The translations under genes were made by a program, and so were the position numbers. The notes below the pieces were generated by a model. That model saw only the letters and a program-made list of their open reading frames with translations. It made no database searches and was not told where the DNA came from. Positions 27,075 to 35,600 of a stretch of DNA of 64,000 nt are shown in pieces (position 1 is the stretch's first letter; the number at the start of each line of letters is the position of its first letter). Source of the stretch: JANSYA01 sp965243385 (GTDB lineage: Bacteria; Spirochaetota; Leptospiria; Leptospirales; Leptonemataceae); NCBI GenBank assembly GCA_965243385.1, contig CBDEUV010000002.1, positions 2,852,001 to 2,916,000 on the forward strand. Reading direction: 5' to 3'.

Positions 27075-27233
27075 TCAGTTCGGTGTTTGTACGTTTTTAT
27101 CAACCGTAGCAACGAGTCTATGTTCGCGCAGGCTTGATCCGCAGAGCTTAAAGACGCATCGCTTGTGCTGAAAGGGTTCTTCGGGAACGTATGTGAATTT
27201 TATAATTCCGCAACAACAGCTTCCCTGAATCAA
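27075..27233 (-). pseudogene. Truncated, internally deleted copy of the GFA gene
   Basis: From a TTG at 27233 (the ATG of the intact gene changed by one base) the frame reads LIQGSCCCGIIKFT, then jumps to YVPEEPFQHKRC and KLCGSSL. About 36 codons present in the intact gene, including the CHCSRC zinc motif, are deleted, and the 3' end is unrelated after about 42 residues. The upstream region matches that of 20914-21309 up to the palindrome. Loss of a zinc site and of the C-terminal half makes it almost certainly non-functional as a GFA enzyme. Confidence 0.8.
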
Positions 27234-27306
27234 AGATGCCGAATATTTATCGCGCAATCTTTTGCCTGCAGAACTACGGCGCCTGCGCGAAAAGAGATCG
27301 ATTCTG

Positions 27307-27327
27307 TATATGTCAGCGGATGACATA
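27307..27327. promoter_or_regulatory. Palindromic operator-like site upstream of the GFA remnant
   Basis: TATATGTCA-N5-TGACATA with perfect 7-bp arms and partly matching CTG/CAG flanks. It has the same arrangement and spacing (74 bp to the start codon) as the site at 21383-21403. It now also lies about 200 bp upstream of the 7TM-AraC gene on the other strand, so it could still be functional there. Confidence 0.5.
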
Positions 27328-27415
27328 CAGGCTGTCGTCGCTTTCAACTCTCCTCGCCCGCTCAGCGAATTTCGCTTTGACGACCGACCGACCCGCCGGA
27401 ACGCAGGAAACCCGT

Positions 27416-27487
27416 CCGGGACGGCGCCGATAGCCCCGAACAGAGCCTCCGGAGCCGTCCCGGGGCTACGGCCGGCGGCCTTTTTTT
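27416..27487 (+). promoter_or_regulatory. Attenuator-like leader with competing stems before the AraC gene
   Basis: Stem 1 pairs CCGGGACGGC (27416-27425) perfectly with 27454-27463. Stem 2 pairs GCCG-A-TAGCCCCG (27426-27438, one bulged A) with CGGGGCTACGGC (27461-27472). The stems share bases 27461-27463 and cannot form together in full. A short GGCC-GGC-GGCC hairpin and seven Ts (27481-27487) follow, 44 bp before the ATG at 27532. This is the pattern of a conditional terminator (riboswitch, protein-bound leader or attenuator). The region is very GC-rich, so chance pairing must be considered. Confidence 0.45.
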
Positions 27488-27531
27488 GGTCGCCACTAAG
27501 CTCCGCTCTGTGTGAACTACGCTTGAATCGG

Positions 27532-29106
27532 ATGATCATCAGGATTTCCAGAATACCGAGCTTTGTGCTTTTGCTGGCCCTGCTCCCGACACCCGGTTGC
27601 AGCCCCAAAATCGATCCGGGATGGCAGGATTTGACGCTGCTGGAATGGCACGCCCGGAAAGGTTTCGAACAACGCTTCGTGATCGGCGAGCTCCCGGCCG
27701 ACGGTCGGACTCTCCGCATTCGCGAATTTCCGATTCGACTGAACAGCCTCTTCGATGTGCGCGGGTCGGACCGCATTCAACATTTTACACTGGCAGTCCG
27801 GATCGAACTCAGCGCGCAGGATTTACGTAAACCGCTGGCGCTCTATCTGGCATGGATCGGCGAAGCCTGGGAGTTATACGTCAACGGGGAACGAATTGAA
27901 AATCATCTGGAGCTGCGGCCGGACGGCACGCTGGCCCGCCACGCCGCCTATCGCGGACGGGTGATTTCTCTGCCGCCGGGAGCGCTGCACGAAGGTGAGA
28001 ATCGGATTGTGTTGCGCCTCGCCGGCCATGGTTCGCTTTCGGGAATTCTGGCGAATGACGACGTGGGACTCTTCTACCGGGAGCCGTACGTGCTGGGTGA
28101 CGCCAGGGAAATATACGAAGCTTTCGACGATGCCGCATCGCTCGCGCTATGTTCCGCCTATGCCTTTTTCAGTCTGCTCCTGGCCGTGCTCTATTTTCGC
28201 TTCGGCGATGTTTCCATGATCTGGGGCAGCCTGGTCTTTTTGAGTCTGGCGACCGAAGGCTTTATGAAAACCGGCTACGTTTATCAGATTATTGCGGATA
28301 CCGATCCGGTCGCGCGCATTAAATTCGCGGCTCAGGCCTGCGCTCTGCTGTGTGCTACTCGTTTCCATCGCGCATATCTGGGCGACGGAGTTCTGTTCCT
28401 GATTCTAAACGCTTACGCGGCGATATTCATCCTGGGCTTTCTGCTTATTCCGTATGGTTTGCTCAACCCTCTGGTGGCGCTCTTTCATATATCATTGCCG
28501 ATTGCAATCGTACTCGGATTCACCAGAGTATTGCTGTCGGCGAAAAAGCACGGCGGGCTGGTGTTTGAACTCTTATCGATCGCAGTCCTGGCGACCGGAG
28601 TTCTGCTGGATATCGCCGACGATTTATTTTTCCGGTCCGGAGTTCGTTTTACTCTGCCCGGCGGAATGCTCGGGTATTTTCTGGTAATCGTATTCTCGCG
28701 CTGGCATCGCGGCTCGCCTTTAATTCCGAAGGGTGACGCGGCCCCGGCCGAAAAATATCGTAAATCGAAAACCAGTCGCGTGGACGTGCAGTCTACGTTG
28801 AAACGCCTCGAAGTGTTGATGCGACAGGATCGCCTGTACTGCGACGAAGATTTGACCCTGGCGGAGCAGTTGAATTTGAGCGCCTATCAGCTTTCGGAAA
28901 TCCTGAACAAAGAGCGTGGAACGAATTTCGCCACATTTATCAATGAATACCGGGTGGACGAAGCCCGGCGCCTATTGAAAGAGGAACCCGATCGCTCGAT
29001 ACTCTCGATCGGCATCGCGGTCGGCTTTAATTCGCGTTCGCGCTTTAACGAAGTATTCAAGACGATTACGGGCGAAACGCCGAGTCAGTTCCGTAACTCC
29101 CGTTGA
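27532..29106 (+). CDS. Lipoprotein-type 7TM sensor fused to AraC DNA-binding domain
   Basis: 524 residues from the ATG at 27532; the longer frame (to 27262) runs through the GFA upstream region and the leader hairpin. The N-terminus has a signal sequence ending in PTPGC (lipobox-like). Residues about 25-190 form an extracytoplasmic beta domain of the 7TMR-DISM kind (YLAWIGEAWELYVNG, LPPGALHEGENRIVLRL). Seven helices follow (about 195-400), then a cytoplasmic AraC domain (about 425-520: EDLTLAEQLNLSAYQLSEIL, FINEYRVDEARRLL, SIGIAVGFNSRSRFNEVFK). It is a one-component transmembrane regulator, a type abundant in Leptospira. Two direct-repeat sites 21 bp apart lie 56 bp downstream of its stop, before the next gene, which is its likely target. 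Confidence 0.85.
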   Translation: MIIRISRIPSFVLLLALLPTPGCSPKIDPGWQDLTLLEWHARKGFEQRFVIGELPADGRTLRIREFPIRLNSLFDVRGSDRIQHFTLAVRIELSAQDLRKPLALYLAWIGEAWELYVNGERIENHLELRPDGTLARHAAYRGRVISLPPGALHEGENRIVLRLAGHGSLSGILANDDVGLFYREPYVLGDAREIYEAFDDAASLALCSAYAFFSLLLAVLYFRFGDVSMIWGSLVFLSLATEGFMKTGYVYQIIADTDPVARIKFAAQACALLCATRFHRAYLGDGVLFLILNAYAAIFILGFLLIPYGLLNPLVALFHISLPIAIVLGFTRVLLSAKKHGGLVFELLSIAVLATGVLLDIADDLFFRSGVRFTLPGGMLGYFLVIVFSRWHRGSPLIPKGDAAPAEKYRKSKTSRVDVQSTLKRLEVLMRQDRLYCDEDLTLAEQLNLSAYQLSEILNKERGTNFATFINEYRVDEARRLLKEEPDRSILSIGIAVGFNSRSRFNEVFKTITGETPSQFRNSR

Positions 29107-29161
29107 GCTCGTCGTTGCCTCGCCTGGAACGGTCATTCCCCCGCTCCCCCCTGTCCGATGA

Positions 29162-29198
29162 CCTGGTTCTTGAACCGCCTGTCCTGGTTCTTGAACCG
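29162..29198. promoter_or_regulatory. Two 16-bp repeats with 21-bp spacing, AraC-type operator candidate
   Basis: CCTGGTTCTTGAACCG occurs at 29162-29177 and identically at 29183-29198, a 21-bp period (two helical turns), with internal GGTTC/GAACC dyad symmetry. AraC-family proteins typically bind direct repeats at this spacing. The site is between the AraC-type gene and the lipoprotein gene starting at 29291. Confidence 0.55.
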
Positions 29199-29290
29199 GG
29201 CTACAAACCGCCCTCCGTCGTGATCTAATCGAGCCCGTGATGCCGGATATCAAAGCGGCATTGCCAACTCACGATAGAGAGGGTTCACAG

Positions 29291-31840
29291 ATGATAAAAA
29301 ATATAATGTTACGATCGGGGGCGCTGTTCTGCGCGTCCCTCTGGTTCGCAGCCTGCTCGGCTTCCGAAGGCGATTCCGCGGCCGGCTTATTGCCGATCGG
29401 CGGGGTCGCGGTTTCTGTACCGGGCGTCGGCGGCTCTGACAGCGATCCGGTGGATGCCGCGACGAATCTGGTGCAGGCCGCGGACGGCGGCGTGGTTTCG
29501 TTCGGTTCGCGGGTCTCGCTGAGCGTTCCGCCGGGGTCGCTGGGCGAAGATACGGAAATCTCCGTCGAGGCCGTCGCGCAAACGCCCGAAGGTTCCGCCG
29601 ACGGTTTTTCCGAATTCGGCCAGGCCTATCGTTTTCTGCCGGCAGGAACGAAATTCGATCCGAATAATCCGGCCACCCTGACGATCAAATACGATCCTCA
29701 GGATCTGGCGGACGCGGGTCTCAGCTCTTCGACGATGCAGATGTATTATTTCAACGAAGAGCAGGGCCAGTACGTGGCCGTGGACAGCGAAGTAAACACC
29801 GAGACCGGCGAAATCACCGCGCGGGTCGAACACTTCACCATCTACCTGCCGCTGGCGAAGAGCCTGATTCCCGGCAACAACGCGCCCACGGCGGCGGTGC
29901 TCGATCCCCGGCCGAACGCGATTCGCGCGGGCGCTCCGATCTATATTCGGGCCACCGCGTCCGATTTCGATCTGGGCGGTTCGATCGCGGGAGTGCGCAT
30001 CTGCATTCGTAAACTGAATCCGGTACCGGCTCCCGGCTATGATTGCCGGCCGATGCAGCGCGAAGTCCGCGACGATGTGTTGAATACCTTCGGCTATCTG
30101 CTGACTTCGACCGATCCGCTGGCGCCCGCGGCCGGCGATCCCGGAGCGGGCAATGACATCGAGCTTTACGCCGAAGCCACGGACAACCTGGGCACGACCG
30201 CGACGTCCGCCATTCGCGCCTTCGATATCACGCGCACGATCAATCCGGCGACCCTGACGCTGGACCGGGTGAATCAGGATATGACCGCCGGTTCGCGGCG
30301 TCTATTTCTCGCCCGCGCACTGGACGATCTCGGGACCAGCTTCAATTTTATTCCGGATGCGGCGCTCGTAACGGGCGGCATCGGTTCGATTGTTCGCACG
30401 GAATACGACGGCGTTCTGTTCCAGGCGGAGAATACGGCCGTAGGCGGACTGGATATCAACGTGGGCGCGCAAACCGCGCAGGCGAATATCACGGTCTATA
30501 ACGGGCCGGTCGACCGCATCGCGATTCTCAATTCAAACAGCCAGCCCATTACCGGCACGCTCCAGATCAAAGAAGGCCACCAGGCGCAATTCGACGTCGT
30601 CGGCTACGACGCGTTCAATAACATCATTCCGGTTCTCGCGTCCTGGACCAGCGACGCGAATCTGGGATTGCCGATCACGGCCGACGGTTTCCTGAACGCG
30701 CTCGGCGGCAGCGGCTTCGGTCAGATCATCGCGAGCCTGGCCGACCTCAGCGGCATTCAGTGGCTGCAGATTCTGGACCGTAGCTGGTATACAATCGGCG
30801 CGTTCAATTGTCCGGTGACTTACTGCGAAACATTCGATATCGAGTTCAGCGGCAGCACTCCGTATTTTTCCGCGATCTCTGGTTCAGAGGTCTTCGTATT
30901 TCGCTACGAAAACGGATCGTGGCCGGTCGTCGGCTCGGGGCCGGCTACTGTGGCGCCGCTGAATGTGAACCGCGCGAACCTGGCGATTTCGGATGCAGGC
31001 GAAGTCCACGTACTCGACGTTCGCACCACGGGCCATCACATCGTGCGCAAATTCGCGGGCGGCGTATGGCAGGATCTGGGCGGCAGTCCGCTGAATGGCC
31101 TGCCCGAACCGCTGGTGCCGAACTCGGGCCAGGTGGACATCGCTATGAACGGTAATACGCCGATCGTCGCGCTCTCGGCCGACACCAACGTGGCCGGCGC
31201 GAACGCGAAGATCTACGTGCTGCAGTGGACCGGCACCGGCAGCACCGGCTGGGCCACCATCGGAGGACCCGTCAGCACCGGAACGGGCCGCGCGTTGAGC
31301 CCGAATCTGTCGATCGTCGGCGGCACGATCTACGTCGCCTACAGCCAGGATGTCGGATCTAATGTTTCTGAAGTGCATATTAAGAGCTGGAACGGGAGCG
31401 CCTGGGTTACAGTCGGTAGCCCGTCTTTCGCCGGCCTCACTGCTCATCAGCCGCTGCCAGCGCTCGCGAACGATACGAACGGCGACGTGTATCTGACGTA
31501 TCGTTCATCCGCAAACTCGCTGCTGGCGTCGCAATGGGACGGAAGCAACTGGACCCAGCTCGGTACGAACCTGGTCGACGATCCGGGCGACGTCGTCGGG
31601 TTCATAAACATCGCGACCATCGCCGGCACTCCGTACATAGTCTGGAACGAAACCCAGGCCGGTCAGACCCAGCTGAATCTGGCCCACTGGACCGGCAGCG
31701 CATGGGAACGGGATCCGCCGGTCGCTGTCAACGCCAGCATCGGCCGCGCCTCGCTGACCAGCACCGGTTTCACCCCCTGGGTGTTGTTCCGAACACAGGC
31801 GACTCTGCCGTTCAATTTCCAGGTCTCCATTCTGGATTGA
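29291..31840 (+). CDS. Large lipoprotein: ZU5-like domain, Ig-like region, C-terminal propeller-like repeats
   Basis: 849 residues from MIKNIMLRSGALFCASLWFAAC at 29291 (the frame is open to 29237). The lipobox is WFAAC followed by SASEGDSAAGLL. Residues about 55-190 resemble a ZU5-type domain (VSFGSRVSLSVPPGSL, YRFLPAGTKFDPNNPATLTI, EHFTIYLPL). About 195-500 are Ig-like/cadherin-like beta segments (APTAAVLDPRPN, YIRATASDFDLGG). About 500-849 are loose repeats with W and G-S-W motifs typical of galactose-oxidase-like propellers (VFRYENGSWPVVG, SWNGSAWVTVG, LASQWDGSNWTQLG, LAHWTGSAWERD). It is probably a surface lipoprotein controlled by the upstream AraC-type sensor. A perfect terminator follows at 31863. 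Confidence 0.82.
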   Translation: MIKNIMLRSGALFCASLWFAACSASEGDSAAGLLPIGGVAVSVPGVGGSDSDPVDAATNLVQAADGGVVSFGSRVSLSVPPGSLGEDTEISVEAVAQTPEGSADGFSEFGQAYRFLPAGTKFDPNNPATLTIKYDPQDLADAGLSSSTMQMYYFNEEQGQYVAVDSEVNTETGEITARVEHFTIYLPLAKSLIPGNNAPTAAVLDPRPNAIRAGAPIYIRATASDFDLGGSIAGVRICIRKLNPVPAPGYDCRPMQREVRDDVLNTFGYLLTSTDPLAPAAGDPGAGNDIELYAEATDNLGTTATSAIRAFDITRTINPATLTLDRVNQDMTAGSRRLFLARALDDLGTSFNFIPDAALVTGGIGSIVRTEYDGVLFQAENTAVGGLDINVGAQTAQANITVYNGPVDRIAILNSNSQPITGTLQIKEGHQAQFDVVGYDAFNNIIPVLASWTSDANLGLPITADGFLNALGGSGFGQIIASLADLSGIQWLQILDRSWYTIGAFNCPVTYCETFDIEFSGSTPYFSAISGSEVFVFRYENGSWPVVGSGPATVAPLNVNRANLAISDAGEVHVLDVRTTGHHIVRKFAGGVWQDLGGSPLNGLPEPLVPNSGQVDIAMNGNTPIVALSADTNVAGANAKIYVLQWTGTGSTGWATIGGPVSTGTGRALSPNLSIVGGTIYVAYSQDVGSNVSEVHIKSWNGSAWVTVGSPSFAGLTAHQPLPALANDTNGDVYLTYRSSANSLLASQWDGSNWTQLGTNLVDDPGDVVGFINIATIAGTPYIVWNETQAGQTQLNLAHWTGSAWERDPPVAVNASIGRASLTSTGFTPWVLFRTQATLPFNFQVSILD

Positions 31841-31862
31841 CGGCCCCAACTACATCTCTCAA

Positions 31863-31892
31863 GGCCGGGGCGCGCGCCCCGGCCGGTTTTTT
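31863..31892 (+). terminator. Rho-independent terminator
   Basis: GGCCGGGGCG and its exact complement form a 22-bp perfect palindrome (31863-31884), followed by GG and six Ts (31887-31892), 22 bp after the stop of the 29291-31840 gene. The palindrome could also serve the minus strand, but no minus-strand gene ends here. Confidence 0.9.
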
Positions 31893-32012
31893 CAGATGCG
31901 TATTCCAACGACGCCATTGCTTATGGCCCAAACCCCGGCCGCCCAAAGCTTCGACGAACGGTCGGCCGCAATATCGGAGAGTCCGGCTCAGACGGAGCTC
32001 ACGGAGGATCCC

Positions 32013-32528
32013 ATGCAAAGCGATCATATGCAAAACGAAGCAAAGACCCAACCGCCGTCCGCTCTAAAAGTCACACTGTGGGTGATCGCGGGCACGATCG
32101 TCGCGGGGCTGTTAGTAATCGGCTTGCTGATTCTGGGACCCGTCGTCGCTTACCACGTCGCGCTGAAATATGTCGGCTCGGAGTACGAAGACGCTGTCGG
32201 CGACCTGGAGAATCAGCCGGACGCGATCTTTCTGCCGGCCCTGGACTACGACGTACCGCTCGCGGACAAAGACCGCGAAAGACGCCTGCGTGCCTCCATC
32301 GCGATCGGCTTCGCGCTTGACGATCAGGCGACGATGGATTCGACCCGGACACGCCAGACGCAAATCGAGAATATCATCAAATTGATTCTGATGGGCAAAA
32401 CCGCCGAAGGAATCACGACCACCCGGGGTCGACTCGAATTGCGCGAAGAAATCCGCGCGAGCCTCAATCACGTCATCGGGCGGGACGCGATCAAGGCTTT
32501 GCGAATCAAGATTGTCGAGATTCGCTGA
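32013..32528 (+). CDS. fliL: FliL-like flagellar basal body-associated protein
   Basis: 172 residues from the ATG at 32013, chosen because GGAGG lies 5 nt upstream and because the longer frame (to 31896) would start right after the terminator of the previous gene. There is a short cytoplasmic N-terminus, one helix at about 20-45 (VTLWVIAGTIVAGLLVIGLL), and a periplasmic domain ending in LELREEIRASLNHVIG and IKIVEIR, which matches the C-terminal pattern of FliL (R-IR--L---I and a beta strand to the end). FliL surrounds the flagellar stator and modulates torque. It stands alone, without other flagellar genes, so it may be an accessory FliL paralogue. Confidence 0.65.
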   Translation: MQSDHMQNEAKTQPPSALKVTLWVIAGTIVAGLLVIGLLILGPVVAYHVALKYVGSEYEDAVGDLENQPDAIFLPALDYDVPLADKDRERRLRASIAIGFALDDQATMDSTRTRQTQIENIIKLILMGKTAEGITTTRGRLELREEIRASLNHVIGRDAIKALRIKIVEIR

Positions 32529-32574
32529 GGGATGTGGGGCGAGTCGAAAGTCGGAGCCGGTCCGCATACGGAAG

Positions 32575-32603
32575 CTCGTTTGTGCGGGGACGGCACAAAC
32601 GAG
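32575..32603. terminator. Hairpin between convergent fliL-like and RHS genes
   Basis: CTCGTTTGTGC pairs perfectly over 11 bp with GCACAAACGAG around a 7-nt loop. It lies between the ends of two convergent genes, 8 bp from the RHS stop. There is no T-tract, so it is a weak or bidirectional terminator candidate. Confidence 0.5.
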
Positions 32604-32610
32604 TGCGACC

Positions 32611-35600
32611 TCAAAGCCTGATTATTGGACCAAAAATGAAACTCTCTTTTTCTTTTGAATGTTTATTATTCCAGAAAGGGCCGACGACCACCAGATCTTC
32701 TAAAAGAGGGACAGGGTTCTTTTTCTTTTCAAAAGCCTTTTCGGACCATCTCAACGCTGCGGCGGGATCCTCAAAACCCTGCATTATTCCAAACCGATTG
32801 ACAGAACGAAATCTATTGAACCATTCACGCGGCGAGCTGATGGAAGCTTCCAGTCCTGAAAATTGCTGAGCAGTTGGGTCGATGATTCTGATATTATTTT
32901 TACGCCTGGCAGCGACAACGAAATGCGTATGAGGGACGTCTTGCGAGGGATTTCTCCATAAGACCATCGCTACGATTCGATGATCGATGCTCTGCTTCCC
33001 AAGCGAATCGGAAATACCCACTGCAGCGTGGTAGCATTGACTCTCGACCACGTTGCCTGACTTGTGTGCGTATTCGAGATAGGCATCATCTTTACTAAGT
33101 TGCAGTGTAAACTCATCGTCCAGGCCGGACTTTGTGGGGGAAGGTGACGGCGAAGGCGACGGCGATAGAGACGGTGATGGCCCGGACGATGGCGAACTTG
33201 CCGACTTACCTTTACGAAAAGGCCTCAACATCATCCCCGTCGGATCAGTAAAATTCACCGGATTACCAGCGACGTACGCGTACGGACTGTAATCCTGCTT
33301 CAAGGGATCATCGCTCAAGAAAGCGGACACTGTCGGGTCGTACAGGCGCCGGCGATAGTTGTGCATACCGAGTTCGCTGTCGTATTCCTGACCGGTATAA
33401 AGATAGCGAATGGATTTCGTATTTATAGTGCTCACACTTGTATCGAGGGTGCCAAAGACGTCGTAGAAGGCGGTTCCCTTGAATTGCGTCGGATTAGAGC
33501 TCACAACCGTCGCCCGTGTGGACCCCAGGTGGTCCGCCACGACGAATGACAGAGTACTTCCCTGCCGAATCGCCATCAGCCCTGCGATTCCGTAGATATA
33601 GTCCGTCGTCGCCGCATTTTTGCCCGGGGTCTGGTCGATTTCACGCAACGGCAGAGATTGAACGCCGTGCAGGTACAGACGAGATTGCGCGCTGCCCTGG
33701 GACGGCGTGATGACTTTCAGCACGCGCCTGGCGCCTGCTCCGTTGTATTGAAAGCTAAGTTTTTTATAGCTGGAATTTCGCGGACTGGAGCTGGTGGCCT
33801 GCTGCAGAACCGCGTCGTACTGCGTGGACGTTGTGAGCGAATTCGCGACGACTTTGCCGTCCGTCGTGTACACGTAATCGGTAGTCTTCTGCGGGCCGCT
33901 GTTGCCTTTGCCATCGTCGTACACCGTCGTTTGTTTGATTCTGTTGGTGCCGTCCACAAAGCTGGCGCTCATTGGCGGATACTGCGGCGACTGGGCGTCG
34001 TTGATTTTGGTCAGATTATTGCGCAGATCGTAGTTGGGCGTCCACTTACCCCAGGGTCCGCTGCCGCTGTACTCCGCGTACGATAATCGACCTTGCGAGT
34101 CGTAGTTGAATATGATTTTTTCCTGAAATAGATTGACGATTGTCGATACGGCGACGTTGCCTCCCAAAAATTTGCCGCCTGATTCATAAGATAAAGTTTC
34201 CAGAAAGAGTTGCTGCCTTGGATTGGGAGGCGGCCCATAGAAAGCGATCGTGTCGACTGCCCCTTGAAAGCTGTAAGTGAATTCCCTGAGCCAGGTCGAG
34301 TTACTCAGGTACTCCTTTTCAATCGCGCCGCCGAGCGTATAACTATAGCTCGCATACACTACGCCTGAGCTCGCATCTTTAATATCCGCGAGGCGTCCGC
34401 TCGCGGTGTACGAATAGTTCAGGCCAAACCCGCCGCCCGGATACGTAAGCGTCTGCAGGTTGCCCATCCAATCATAGGCGTAGGTTGTCCGCCGGGCCGT
34501 GCCGTCGAACGCGCTGACCGTTAAATCGGTACTCAGAACTCGCCCTTGCCGGTCATAAGTGAAGGTCTGCGTGGTTTCATCGCTGCCCGGGCCGCTCGCA
34601 TTCGTTACGACGTTCCGGAGGCGTCCCTGAAAATTCGGCGCGGGATTCCTGGGGTCGACGTCGTAGCTCATCTGGATCCGCACCGCATAACCATCGCCAG
34701 ACGAAGGATAGTCCGGATTCTGCGCGTCCTTCTGATTGAGCTCGCTCCACTCCTTCGTCAGCTCGCCCTGTTCAATCATGCGTCCCAGGCGATCGTACTT
34801 ATAGACGACAATTACCGTAGCGCCGTCGCGTTGCACGAAACGCAGCTGCCCTGCGTAGGTCGACATGTATTGCGTGGTACCCGTATCGCTGTTTTTGGAT
34901 TCAGTGGATGTTCCCCAGAAACTGTATTCGGCAGTGGTGGCGTAAGCGGTACCGCCCGGAGGAGTGACGACGGTCGAACGCGCGCCTTCAGGAAACGTGG
35001 TCAGTGCGGTCTCGACCTGTTGATTGCCATAGTCCTGTTTGCCGTGCGCCGTCGCCACCACCTGGCCGCTCTGGTTCGTAAGAGTAATCTGCGGAACATC
35101 GTAGCTTCCGATTTTACGAAGCGAGGTCACCGCGTTGAAAGCGCCCGCATTGTCCGACAGGCCGAGCGTTTTTAATAACGCACTGGCGTATTCATTCTGG
35201 GTACCGTACAAAAACGTCGTCTCGCCTTTGCCCGCAGTCTGGAATTCCTCACCGGGCAGGGTAGCGCTGATTGCGCGCGCCATGGCATTGGCTTCGCCGC
35301 GAATACGCGAATAGGCGTACGGTGCGTCGCTTTGAGAATGCTGCTGATAATATTTCACCACGTCGCCGCTGAGTTTCCCGGTGCTTTCGTCGAAGCTCGC
35401 GCAGGTGGACAGGTACGACCACGGTCCGGAGATCGCCGCGGAATTGGGTTTGGTCTGGATCTCCTGCGCTCCCCATCGATTAAAGAAGGTCTGGCGATAC
35501 ACCATCGTTTTGGCGTCGTCGCCCTGGGTCTGATTTTGAATTACCTGACCGATGCCATTACCGGTGCTTGCGCTGGCGATCGGGTCAAAGGCGACGCACA

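Noticed and set aside
27262..27531. N-terminal extension of the AraC sensor gene
   Set aside because: This stretch covers the GFA upstream copy and the hairpin leader; the signal peptide begins at 27532.
29191..29229. Promoter using TTGAAC as -35 for the 29291 gene
   Set aside because: No -10-like hexamer at 16-18 bp; the nearest candidate (29224) is 27 bp away.
31896..32012. N-terminal extension of the FliL-like protein
   Set aside because: It starts 4 bp after the T-tract of the preceding terminator; the ATG at 32013 has a good SD.
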